A stretch of DNA of 64,000 bases from assembly GCF_014636495.1 (NCBI RefSeq), contig NZ_BMEM01000001.1, forward strand, positions 1,504,471 to 1,568,470, written 5' to 3'. Each line of letters starts with the position of its first letter. Within the stretch, counting starts at the first letter, position 1. The DNA is from Ornithinimicrobium tianjinense. GTDB lineage: Bacteria; Actinomycetota; Actinomycetes; Actinomycetales; Dermatophilaceae. The notes beneath the pieces are model-generated. The model was not told the DNA's origin, did not search any database, and worked only from the letters and a program-made list of their open reading frames with translations. The translations under genes and the position numbers were made by a program. Positions 55,996-64,000 of the stretch are shown here, one piece after another.

Positions 55996-57659
55996 GCAGC
56001 CTCGTGGTCCAGGCCGTGGGGGCCGCGGCCGACGCGGTCGACCGTCATCTCACGCAGCTGGTGCAGGACGAGGTCGCCTCGCGCCTCTTCGCCCGGGACG
56101 CCACGCTCTGGGGCGAGGCGGCCGAGTCGGAGGCCTCGATCCGCCTGTCGTGGGTGGGGCTGGCCCGTTCCTCCCGCCCCCTGGTCGGCGAGATCGCCGC
56201 GCTGCGCGACCAGCTGCGCCTGCGCGGGGTCAGCCGGATCGTCCTGTGCGGCATGGGCGGCTCCTCGCTCGCGCCCGAGGTGATCTGCGCGACCGCCGGA
56301 GTGCCGCTGGTCGTGCTCGACAGCTCCGACCCGGACATGGTCCGCGCGGCCCTCGAGGACGACCTCTCGGTCACCGCCGTGGTGGTGTCCTCCAAGTCCG
56401 GCTCCACGCTCGAGACCGACAGCCAGCGACGTGCCTTCGTGCAGGCCTTCACCGACGCCGGGATCGATCCCACCGAGCGCATCGTCGTGGTCACCGACCC
56501 GGGCAGCCCGCTGGACGAGCAGTCGCGCGCGGACGGCTACCGCGTGGTGAACGCCGACCCCCACGTCGGCGGCCGCTACTCCGCCCTGACCGCCTTCGGC
56601 CTGGTGCCCTCCGGTCTCGCCGGGGCGGACGTCGCCCAGCTGCTGGACGAGGCGGAGGAGGTCGTGGACGTCCTGTCCGACGACGACCGGGGCAATCCCG
56701 GACTCCGCCTGGGCGCGGCCATGGCCGGCACCGAGCCCCTGCGCGACAAGCTCCTCTTCACCGACGCCGGGTCCGGGATCGTCGGGCTGGCCGACTGGGC
56801 GGAGCAGCTGATCGCCGAGAGCACGGGCAAGGAGGGGCGGGGGGTGCTGCCCGTGGTGACCCCCGAGGGTCAGGAGCCCACTCAGGGGATCACCGACCCG
56901 TCCGACTGCACCGTGGTCGTCCTCGTCCCTGAGGACGGGGACGGAGACGGAGACGGGGACGACGACCCACTTGGCTCCCCCGACGCGGCGCCCGGCGCCG
57001 CCGGTTCGCTCGTGAGCGTGGCCGGCCCGCTCGGGGCCCAGCTGCTCCTGTGGGAGGTCGCGACCGCGGTCGCGGGGCGCATCCTCGGCATCAACCCCTT
57101 CGACCAGCCGGACGTCGAGAGCGCCAAGCAGGCGGCCCGCGACATCATGGCGGCCGGTTCCTCGACGTCCGACGAGCCGGACCTCGTCGACGGCGCCGTG
57201 GAGGTGCGTGCGGCCGGCGGCGACTGGCTTCCCCGAGAGGCCGACGGTCTCGCCGCCGCCGTGGAGGCACTGCTCGCGCAGCTCGACCCGAGCACCGGCT
57301 ACCTCGCGGTGATGGTCTACCTCGACCGCGTCGCCCACGCGGACCTGAGCAGGTGGCAGTCCGCGCTCGTGGAGCGCACCGGTCGCCCGGTCACCTTCGG
57401 CTGGGGACCGCGCTTCCTGCACTCGACCGGGCAGTACCACAAGGGTGGCCCCGCGCAGGGCGTCTACCTCCAGGTCACCGGCACTCCCACGGAGGACCTG
57501 CCGGTCCCGGGGAAGGACTTCACCTTCGGTGAGTTCATCGCCGCGCAGGCCGCCGGTGACGCCGGCGTCCTCGCCGAGCACGGGCGCCCGGTGCTCCGCC
57601 TGCACCTGACCGACCAGGCCGCCGGCCTCGAGCAGGTCAGCGGGGCGGTCCTCGGGTGA
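55992..57659 (+). CDS. pgi: Glucose-6-phosphate isomerase (actinobacterial type)
   Basis: 555-aa SIS-domain isomerase of the type fused or linked to tal in actinobacteria. [73 protein letters not shown] and [20 protein letters not shown] low-complexity insert near residue 310 ([21 protein letters not shown]) is encoded by a GGAGAC-type repeat at 56934-56965. GTG start in the tal stop. Confidence 0.9.
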   Translation: MSSLVVQAVGAAADAVDRHLTQLVQDEVASRLFARDATLWGEAAESEASIRLSWVGLARSSRPLVGEIAALRDQLRLRGVSRIVLCGMGGSSLAPEVICATAGVPLVVLDSSDPDMVRAALEDDLSVTAVVVSSKSGSTLETDSQRRAFVQAFTDAGIDPTERIVVVTDPGSPLDEQSRADGYRVVNADPHVGGRYSALTAFGLVPSGLAGADVAQLLDEAEEVVDVLSDDDRGNPGLRLGAAMAGTEPLRDKLLFTDAGSGIVGLADWAEQLIAESTGKEGRGVLPVVTPEGQEPTQGITDPSDCTVVVLVPEDGDGDGDGDDDPLGSPDAAPGAAGSLVSVAGPLGAQLLLWEVATAVAGRILGINPFDQPDVESAKQAARDIMAAGSSTSDEPDLVDGAVEVRAAGGDWLPREADGLAAAVEALLAQLDPSTGYLAVMVYLDRVAHADLSRWQSALVERTGRPVTFGWGPRFLHSTGQYHKGGPAQGVYLQVTGTPTEDLPVPGKDFTFGEFIAAQAAGDAGVLAEHGRPVLRLHLTDQAAGLEQVSGAVLG

Positions 57660-59209
57660 GTGAGCAGTCCCCCGCTCCGGTGACCGCCGAGCACAACCCG
57701 CTGCGCGACCCTCACGACAAGCGGCTGCCCCGCATCGCCGGTCCGTGCAGCATGGTGATGTTCGGCGTGACCGGTGACCTCGCCCGCAAGAAGCTCATGC
57801 CGGCGATCTACGATCTGGCCAACCGGGGCCTCCTGCCTCCAGGCTTCTCGCTCGTCGGCTTCGCGCGGCGCGAGTGGGCCGACCAGGACTTCGCCCAGGT
57901 GGTCGAGGACGCGGTCCGCGCCCATGCGCGCACGCCCTTCCGCCCGGAGGTATGGCGCGCCCTCGCCGAGGGCTTCCGGTTCGTCCCGGGTGCCTTCGAC
58001 GACGAGGCGGCCTTCGCTGACCTCGCGCGGACGGTCGAGGAGCTGGACCGTGAGCGAGGGACCGGCGGCAACCACGCCTTCTACCTCTCGATCCCGCCCG
58101 ACTGGTTCGCGACGGTCTGCTCCCAGCTGCAGGCCAGCGGCCTGTCCGACCCGCAGCCCGGCACGTGGCGTCGGGTGGTCATCGAGAAGCCGTTCGGGCA
58201 CGACCTGGAGAGTGCCCAGGAGCTCAACCAGATCGTGGAGGAGGTCTTCCCCGCCGACTCGATCTTCCGGATCGACCACTATCTCGGCAAGGAGACGGTG
58301 CAGAACATCCTGGCACTGCGGTTCGCCAACCAGATGTTCGAGCCGATCTGGAACAGCCACTACGTCGACCACGTCCAGATCACGATGGCCGAGGACATCG
58401 GCATCGGCGGACGGGCCGGCTACTACGACACCGTGGGCGCCGCCCGTGACGTCATCCAGAACCATCTCCTCCAGCTGCTGGCCCTCACCGCGATGGAGGC
58501 GCCGATCGCGTTCACGGCCGACGCGGTGCGCAACGAGAAGGAGAAGGTGCTCGCGTCGGTACGTCTCTTCGACGACCTGGACGCCTCGACCTGCCGTGGG
58601 CAGTACACCACCGGCTGGCAGGGCGACCAGCACGTGGAGGGCTACCTCCAGGAGGACGGCGTGCGGAAGGGTTCGGCCACGGAGACCTACGCCGCGATGA
58701 AGGTCGAGGTCCACACCCGCCGCTGGGCGGGCGTGCCCTTCTACCTGCGCACCGGCAAGCGCCTGGGCAAGCGGGTCACCGAGATCGCGGTGATGCTCAA
58801 GCGCGCCCCCCACCTTCCCTTCACCGACACCGCGACCGAGGAGCTGGGCCAGAACGCCGTCGTGATCCGCGTGCAGCCGGACGAGGGCGTGACCATGCGG
58901 TTCGGGTCCAAGGTCCCGGGCTCGCAGATGGAGGTCCGGGACGTCTCGATGGACTTCGGGTATGGCGTGTCCTTCACCGAGTCCAGCCCGGAGGCCTACG
59001 AGCGGCTCATCCTGGACGTGCTGCTCGGCGAGCCGCCGCTGTTCCCGCGTCACGAGGAGGTGGAGCTGTCCTGGCGCATCCTGGACCCGATCATCGATCA
59101 CTGGGAGCGCAGCGACATGCTGCCGCACGACTACGTCGCGGGCACCTGGGGTCCGGACGCCGCCGACGAGCTGATGCGGCGCGACGGCCGCGAGTGGAGG
59201 CTCCCGTGA
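57656..59209 (+). CDS. zwf: Glucose-6-phosphate 1-dehydrogenase
   Basis: 517-aa NADP enzyme opening the oxidative pentose-phosphate pathway. MVMFGVTGDLARKKLMPAIYDLA (NADP loop), RVVIEKPFGHDLESA, FRIDHYLGKETVQNIL (active-site His), and GVPFYLRTGKRLGKRVTEI. Standard length. GTG start overlaps pgi by 4 bases; stop overlaps the opcA fusion by 4 bases. Confidence 0.97.
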   Translation: MSEQSPAPVTAEHNPLRDPHDKRLPRIAGPCSMVMFGVTGDLARKKLMPAIYDLANRGLLPPGFSLVGFARREWADQDFAQVVEDAVRAHARTPFRPEVWRALAEGFRFVPGAFDDEAAFADLARTVEELDRERGTGGNHAFYLSIPPDWFATVCSQLQASGLSDPQPGTWRRVVIEKPFGHDLESAQELNQIVEEVFPADSIFRIDHYLGKETVQNILALRFANQMFEPIWNSHYVDHVQITMAEDIGIGGRAGYYDTVGAARDVIQNHLLQLLALTAMEAPIAFTADAVRNEKEKVLASVRLFDDLDASTCRGQYTTGWQGDQHVEGYLQEDGVRKGSATETYAAMKVEVHTRRWAGVPFYLRTGKRLGKRVTEIAVMLKRAPHLPFTDTATEELGQNAVVIRVQPDEGVTMRFGSKVPGSQMEVRDVSMDFGYGVSFTESSPEAYERLILDVLLGEPPLFPRHEEVELSWRILDPIIDHWERSDMLPHDYVAGTWGPDAADELMRRDGREWRLP

Positions 59210-60948
59210 TCCGTGACCTGCCCACGACCTCGACCTCCGCGGTGGTCAAGGAGCTGCTCCAGCTGCGCAACGAGGTCGGCGCGATGGCCATGGGGCGCGT
59301 GCTGACCCTCCTCGTGTCGGTGGCCGAGGACGAGGCCGACGACGCGATCCGGGCGGCCAACGACGCCACGCGCCAGCATCCTGCCCGGATCCTGGTGCTC
59401 GTGTCGGCCGATGGCCGTGGCCGGGGCCGCCTGGACGCGCAGATCCGGGTGGGCGGTGACGCCGGTGCGAGCGAGATCATCGTCCTGCGGCTGCACGGGG
59501 CACTGACGGGACAGCGGGCCGCCGTCGTGACGCCGCTCCTGCTGCCCGACTCGCCCATCGTCGCCTGGTGGCCCGGCGAGGCTCCCCGGGACGTGGCCAG
59601 CGACCCGATCGGGATGATGGCCCACCGGCGGATCACCGACGCCGCCGCAGCCGCACGCTCCGGCGTCGCGGAGCTGCGCCGGCGCTCGTCGACCTACCGG
59701 CCCGGCGACACCGATCTGGCCTGGACGCGGATCACGCGTTGGCGGGCCCTGCTTGCCTCCACCCTGGAGTCCGAGCCCTTCGAGCCGGTGACTGCGGCGA
59801 CCGTGGTGGCCGAGCCGGACGACCCGAGCGCCGAGCTCCTGGGCGGCTGGCTCGCGCACGCGCTGCGCACGCCGGTGTCAATCGCACGCGGTCCGCAGGA
59901 CTGCGGTCTGCTCAGCGTCCGGCTCGAGCGCCCCTCGGGATCCATCGACCTGGTCCGGCACGAGGACGGCACGGATACCGCCACCCTGCACAGGGTCAAC
60001 AGGATGCCCAGGCTCGTCGCGCTCCATACCCCCACGCTGGCGGAGTCCCTGGCCGAGGAGGTGCGCCGGCTCGACGCGGACGAGGTCTATGCCGCCGCGC
60101 TCTGCGAGGGCACTCCCCTGCTGACGCGCAGGCGGTCCGTCCGCGAGGAGGAGCCCGGGAGCCGCGGGCCCCGTCCTGAGGTGGAGGTGCGCGTCGAGGA
60201 CGACGCGGTGGCCGTGGCCGAGGCGGTCACCCAGCAGCTCGTCGAGCGGGTGGCCCGTGCGGTCAGCGACCGTGGCCAGGCCCACGTCGTCCTCACCGGC
60301 GGCTCGATGGGTCAGGAGACCATGAGGGCCCTGGCCGCGCGTTCCCGCGCCGGTGCGCTGTCGGCCGAGGTCTGGGACCACGTGCACCTGTGGTGGGGCG
60401 ACGAGCGTTTCGTGCCCGCTGGCGACGACGACCGCAACGACGCCCAGGCGGACGCTGCGGGTCTGGGCGACCTGCCCGTGCTGAAGAAGAACATCCACCG
60501 GGTGCCGTCAGGTCGCGACGAGTCACGGCTGGCGGCCGCCGCCGCACGCTACGCCAAGGAGCTCGCCGCGAGTGCGGACAGCCGCCGGGGGTCCGCCGCG
60601 ACCGCCGGTGGTGTCGAGGTGCCCACCTTCGACGTCGTCATGCTCGGCGTGGGCCCCGACGCGCACGTCGCCTCGCTCTTCCCCGGCAGGGACGAGCTCC
60701 GGCTCACCGACGTCTCGACGGCCGCGGTGGTGGACTCCCCCAAGCCCCCGCCGCTGCGGGTCTCGCTCACCGTCCCGGCGCTCAACGCCGCGCGGGCCGT
60801 CTGGCTGGTCGTGGCGGGCGCGGAAAAGGCAGAGGCGGTGTCCAGGTCGCTGGCGGCCTACGACGACCCGCAGCTTCCCGCCTCGTGGGTCCGTGGGCAG
60901 GACGAGACGGTGTGGTGGCTCGACCGCCAGGCGGCCCCGACGGGCTGA
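59206..60948 (+). CDS. Fusion of OpcA (G6PDH assembly protein) and 6-phosphogluconolactonase
   Basis: 580 aa. Residues 1-310 are OpcA (VVKELLQLRNEVGAMAMGRVLTLLVSV, SPIVAWWPGEAPRDVASDP, TPVSIARGPQDC). A 15-residue linker (about 311-325, EEEPGSRGPRPE) leads in frame to a complete Pgl domain: VVLTGGSMGQETMRAL, WWGDERFVPAGDDDRND, FDVVMLGVGPDAHVASLFPG. OpcA and Pgl are normally separate genes (pgl also called devB) next to zwf. An in-frame GTG at 60181 could restart Pgl alone, but no ribosome site is near it. Last gene of the operon. Confidence 0.9.
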   Translation: MIRDLPTTSTSAVVKELLQLRNEVGAMAMGRVLTLLVSVAEDEADDAIRAANDATRQHPARILVLVSADGRGRGRLDAQIRVGGDAGASEIIVLRLHGALTGQRAAVVTPLLLPDSPIVAWWPGEAPRDVASDPIGMMAHRRITDAAAAARSGVAELRRRSSTYRPGDTDLAWTRITRWRALLASTLESEPFEPVTAATVVAEPDDPSAELLGGWLAHALRTPVSIARGPQDCGLLSVRLERPSGSIDLVRHEDGTDTATLHRVNRMPRLVALHTPTLAESLAEEVRRLDADEVYAAALCEGTPLLTRRRSVREEEPGSRGPRPEVEVRVEDDAVAVAEAVTQQLVERVARAVSDRGQAHVVLTGGSMGQETMRALAARSRAGALSAEVWDHVHLWWGDERFVPAGDDDRNDAQADAAGLGDLPVLKKNIHRVPSGRDESRLAAAAARYAKELAASADSRRGSAATAGGVEVPTFDVVMLGVGPDAHVASLFPGRDELRLTDVSTAAVVDSPKPPPLRVSLTVPALNAARAVWLVVAGAEKAEAVSRSLAAYDDPQLPASWVRGQDETVWWLDRQAAPTG

Positions 60949-60961
60949 CCCGGGACCTCGC

Positions 60962-61000
60962 ACGACGGGTCCGCGTCCTCCTCGGACGCGGACCCGTCGT
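60962..61000. terminator. Hairpin terminator of the pentose-phosphate operon
   Basis: 17-bp perfect stem (60962-60978 with 60984-61000) and 5-nt loop TCCTC, starting 14 bases after the fusion stop and 25 bases before the convergent rbpA stop. Confidence 0.85.
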
Positions 61001-61024
61001 CGTGCTGGTCTGGCGGCCGGCCGC

Positions 61025-61390
61025 TCAGGCCTGCGGAGCGCCGCCCCCGACGCCGCGGGCACGCATCGACTCCAGTGCCTCGGCCAGGAGAGCAGCTCCG
61101 TCGCCGTCGCTGCGCCGCTCCTTCACGTAGGCCAGGTGCGTCTTGTAGGGCTCGATGCGGGGCGGCTCCGGCGGGTTGTCCCTGTCCTGGCCGGCAGGCA
61201 GGCCGCAGGTGGGGCAGTCCCACACCTCCGGGACCTCGATCTCGTCGTCGCGCGCGAAGCTGGGGCGGGTCTCGTGACCCTTTGCGCACCAGTAGCTCAC
61301 GAAGAAGCGGGGCGCGGCCTCGCCGCGCTCGCTCTCGCCCATCGGGCCCGAGCCCACCCGGCTGCCCCGGATCGCGTTGGTACCGACCAT
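61025..61390 (-). CDS. rbpA: RNA polymerase-binding protein RbpA
   Basis: 121-aa actinobacterial transcription factor that stabilises the sigma-A open complex. GTNAIRGSRVGSGPMGESERGEAAPR near the N-terminus, the core zinc-like domain with YWCAKGHE and VWDCPTCGLPAG, and a helical sigma-interaction tail from about residue 85. ATG with AAGGAGG ribosome site. Confidence 0.96.
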   Translation of the reverse strand: MVGTNAIRGSRVGSGPMGESERGEAAPRFFVSYWCAKGHETRPSFARDDEIEVPEVWDCPTCGLPAGQDRDNPPEPPRIEPYKTHLAYVKERRSDGDGAALLAEALESMRARGVGGGAPQA

Positions 61391-61499
61391 CGTGCCTCCT
61401 TGCTCCGTCGACGCGCGGGCGGCCTGCGACGCTGACGTCCAGGACGGGCCACCGCGAGGAAGCGTACCTCGCGCGCCGAACGCGCGGTGGATCGCCCGC

Positions 61500-61757
61500 T
61501 CAGCTGAAGCGGATCAGGACCCCGATGCCGACGATGACGGCCGACCAGACGACGGCCACCGCGACCGTGATGCGGTTGAGGTTGCGCTCAGCCACGGAGG
61601 ACCCGCCCAGGCTGCTGCTCAGTCCCCCGCCGAACATGTCCGACATGCCCCCGCCGCGACCCTTGTGCATGAGGATCAGCAGCACGAGGAAGCCGCTGGT
61701 GAGGATCAGCAGGCCGTTGAGGAACCAGCGCACATAGTCCAGAGCCACGCGGGACAC
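61500..61757 (-). CDS. secG: SecG, protein-export membrane subunit
   Basis: 85 aa, two transmembrane helices (about 11-31 and 62-81) with the Gly-rich loop MHKGRGGGMSDMFGGG and SSLGGSSVAERNL between them. Part of the SecYEG channel. The GTG at 61757 has a GAAGG ribosome site; another GTG nine bases on (61748) would shorten it by three residues. Between rbpA and tpiA. Confidence 0.95.
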   Translation of the reverse strand: MSRVALDYVRWFLNGLLILTSGFLVLLILMHKGRGGGMSDMFGGGLSSSLGGSSVAERNLNRITVAVAVVWSAVIVGIGVLIRFS

Positions 61758-61779
61758 ACCTTCGTTCTTCGGGAGGACA

Positions 61780-61817
61780 GTCTTTCGCCCCGGACCGCGG
61801 GGTCCGGGGCGAAAGAC
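61780..61817. terminator. Hairpin terminator after tpiA
   Basis: 17-bp perfect stem (61780-61796 with 61801-61817) and a 4-nt loop GCGG, 32 bases after the tpiA stop. Ends the gap-pgk-tpiA transcript. Confidence 0.85.
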
Positions 61818-61849
61818 AGCCTAGCTCACGCGGGCCGAGCCTCCCGCGC

Positions 61850-62650
61850 TCACGCGTGGTGCTGCTGGTAACGGCAGATCGAGGCGAAGTCCTCGACCGA
61901 CAGGGAAGCACCGCCGACGAGTGCCCCGTCCACGTCCGCCTGGGCCATGATCTCAGCCACGTTGCCGGGCTTGACCGAACCGCCGTACAGCACCCGGAGC
62001 GCGGCCGCGACCTCGTCACCGACGAGGTCGGCCACGGTGGCTCGGACGGCGGAGCAGACCTCCTGAGCATCCTCCGGCGTGGCCACTTCACCGGTGCCGA
62101 TGGCCCAGACGGGCTCGTAGGCGACGACGATCTTGGCCACCTGCTCGGCCTGGAGGCCCTCGAGAGCCGCCCGCAGCTGCCCGGTCACGTGCGGGACGTG
62201 CTCGCCGGCCTGACGGACCTCCAGCGCCTCGCCCACGCAGAGGATCGGGGTGAGGCCGTGCCGCAGAGCCGCGCGCACCTTCGCGGCCACGAGGTCGTCG
62301 CCCTCGGCGTGGTACTCACGCCGCTCCGAGTGACCGACGACGACGTAGCTGCACCCCAGCTTGGCGAGGAAGGCGCCGGAGATCTCTCCGGTGTAGGCAC
62401 CCTCGTCGTGCTGGGACAGGTCCTGCGCGCCGTAGCCCAGCTCGAGCTTGTCGCCCTGCACCAGCGTCTGCACCGACCGCAGGTCGGTGAACGGGGGAAG
62501 CACGACGACCTCGACCTTGGCGTGGTCGTGGCGAGCGTCCTTGAGGGTCCAGTCCAGCTTCTGCACGAGGTGCGTGGCCTGCAGGTGGTCCAGGTTCATC
62601 TTCCAGTTGCCCGCCATCAGGGGCGTGCGCGTGGTCGTGGTGGCCGCCAT
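61850..62650 (-). CDS. tpiA: Triose-phosphate isomerase
   Basis: 266 aa. AGNWKMN near residue 14, catalytic His and neighbours in [16 protein letters not shown], catalytic Glu in [16 protein letters not shown], and [32 protein letters not shown] overlaps the pgk stop by one base. Standard length. Confidence 0.97.
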   Translation of the reverse strand: MAATTTTRTPLMAGNWKMNLDHLQATHLVQKLDWTLKDARHDHAKVEVVVLPPFTDLRSVQTLVQGDKLELGYGAQDLSQHDEGAYTGEISGAFLAKLGCSYVVVGHSERREYHAEGDDLVAAKVRAALRHGLTPILCVGEALEVRQAGEHVPHVTGQLRAALEGLQAEQVAKIVVAYEPVWAIGTGEVATPEDAQEVCSAVRATVADLVGDEVAAALRVLYGGSVKPGNVAEIMAQADVDGALVGGASLSVEDFASICRYQQHHA

Positions 62651-63861
62651 CAGTCCTCCAGCACCGTCAGGCCGGGCAGCTCCTTGCCCTCGAGGTACTC
62701 AAGGCTCGCCCCACCACCGGTGGAGATGTGCCCGAAGTCCTCGTCGGCGTGCCCGAACTCACGCACGGCAGCGGCGCTGTCCCCGCCGCCCACGACCGTC
62801 ATGGCACCGTCCTTCGTCCGCTCGACGAGCACCTGGGCGACCGCCTTCGTGCCGCTCGCGAACGGGGCCATCTCGAAGGCGCCCATCGGACCGTTCCAGA
62901 AGATCGTCCGCGCGTCGGCCAGCTTCTCGGCGAAGAGCTTCTCCGACTCCGGGCCGATGTCCAGACCCATCATGTCGGCCGGTATGCCGTCCGCCGGCAC
63001 GATCTCGTGCGCCGCGTCGGCCGAGAACGCGTCCGCGACGACGATGTCGGTGGGTAGGACGATCTCGACCCCGCGCTCGGCGGCGGTCTCCAGGTAACCA
63101 CGCACGGTGTCGACCTGGTCCTCCTCCAGCAGGCTCTTGCCCACCTCATGGCCCTGGGCCTTGAGGAAGGTGAAGACCATCCCGCCGCCGACGAGCAGAC
63201 GGTCGGCCACCGCGATGAGGGACTCGATGACGCCCAGCTTGTCGCTGACCTTGGCGCCGCCCAGGACCACGGCGTACGGGCGCTGCGGGTCCTCCCGCAG
63301 CTGGCGCATCACCTCGACCTCGGAGCGGACCAGGCCGCCGGCCGCGTGCGGGAGGAGACGCGCGACGTCATACACCGAGGCCTGCGCGCGGTGCACCACG
63401 CCGAAGCCGTCGGAGACGAAGGCGTCCGCCAGACCGGCGAGCTGGCCGGCGAACTCCGCCCGCTCCTCGTCGGTCTTGGCCGTCTCCCCCGCGTTGAAGC
63501 GGAGGTTCTCCAGCAGGACGACGTCGCCGTCCGACATGGCCTGCACGGCGGCGGTCGCCTTCTCACCCACGGTCTCCTCGACGAAGGTGACCGGACGCCC
63601 GAGCAGCTCGGCGAGCCGCTCGGCCACCGGGGCCAGGGAGTACTTAGCCTCCGGCGCGCCCTTGGGACGGCCCAGGTGGGCGGTGACGACCACCCGGGCG
63701 CCGGCCTCGGCCAGCTGGCTGATCGTCGGCACCGAGGCCTTCACCCGACCGTCGTCGGTGATCGTGGTGCCGTCGAGCGGCACGTTGAGGTCGCTGCGGA
63801 CGAGGACGGTCCGGCCGGCCAGGCCGCCCAGCTCCTCGCTCAGCTGCTCGATGGTCCGCAT
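62650..63861 (-). CDS. pgk: Phosphoglycerate kinase
   Basis: 403 aa. [36 protein letters not shown], the hinge [16 protein letters not shown], and the ATP-side [15 protein letters not shown] with [19 protein letters not shown]. Start is ATG at 63861; the longer frame to 63924 overlaps gap. Confidence 0.97.
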   Translation of the reverse strand: MRTIEQLSEELGGLAGRTVLVRSDLNVPLDGTTITDDGRVKASVPTISQLAEAGARVVVTAHLGRPKGAPEAKYSLAPVAERLAELLGRPVTFVEETVGEKATAAVQAMSDGDVVLLENLRFNAGETAKTDEERAEFAGQLAGLADAFVSDGFGVVHRAQASVYDVARLLPHAAGGLVRSEVEVMRQLREDPQRPYAVVLGGAKVSDKLGVIESLIAVADRLLVGGGMVFTFLKAQGHEVGKSLLEEDQVDTVRGYLETAAERGVEIVLPTDIVVADAFSADAAHEIVPADGIPADMMGLDIGPESEKLFAEKLADARTIFWNGPMGAFEMAPFASGTKAVAQVLVERTKDGAMTVVGGGDSAAAVREFGHADEDFGHISTGGGASLEYLEGKELPGLTVLED

Positions 63862-63866
63862 ACCGG

Positions 63867-64000
<134 letters not shown>

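Overview
The window is about 70% G+C and encodes mycothiol biosynthesis, a PAC2 protein, RbpA, F420-dependent enzymes and an actinobacterial Suf operon, so it comes from the chromosome of an actinobacterium. Gene content and order point to the Micrococcales, perhaps an Intrasporangiaceae or Ornithinimicrobiaceae relative; that rank is inference. There is no prophage, insertion sequence, integrase, rRNA operon or CRISPR array. The window holds about 68 protein genes, one tRNA, one broken gene, and one repeat array that carries a duplicated gene end.

Layout. 1-4737: trmI (cut by the left edge), M50 protease, RecB-family nuclease, HAD phosphatase, PAC2 protein. 4745-11407: mshC, then the uncharacterised actinobacterial trio (SCO1664-like kinase, DUF3090, MSMEG_4193-like phosphatase), an F420 oxidoreductase, two small conserved proteins and an M20 peptidase. 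11476-19997: a form II carbon-monoxide-dehydrogenase-like cluster, read leftwards as mocA-coxD-coxE-xdhC, a short gap, coxS-coxL-coxM-coxG and a zinc-ribbon gene. 20064-28502: small proteins, tRNA-Leu(GAG), DNA polymerase IV, housekeeping enzymes, and an AbiEi/DUF559-like gene broken by two frameshifts. 28779-35842: divergent glgA/glgC, fabG-fabI, DUF3099, SURF1 and others. 35948-41271: ABC exporter, ABC-F protein, metallopeptidase, VLRF1-like peptidyl-tRNA hydrolase. 41288-48074: the Suf operon sufR-sufB-sufD-Rieske-sufC-sufS-sufU-sufT, read leftwards. 48163-52317: ABC-2 exporter, repeat array, and heme A pathway genes ctaA and ctaB. 52530-60948: a pentose-phosphate operon tkt-tal-pgi-zwf-opcA::pgl with mostly 4-base overlaps. 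61025-64000: rbpA, secG, then tpiA, pgk and the end of gap.

The order gap-pgk-tpiA-secG-...-opcA-zwf-tal-tkt-ctaB-ctaA-ABC-suf resembles the mycobacterial chromosome, so the right half is an old, conserved core region. The clearest oddities are: (1) an over-represented oligomer GGTATGCCG(TGC) that appears to override codon choice; (2) a family of 20-nt core repeats arranged head-to-head next to ctaA, with a 99-bp copy of the ctaA 3' end trapped inside; (3) an in-frame fusion of OpcA to 6-phosphogluconolactonase; (4) about 19 genes with a TANNNT hexamer 6-9 nt before the start codon, the signature of leaderless mRNAs, used here to choose several starts.
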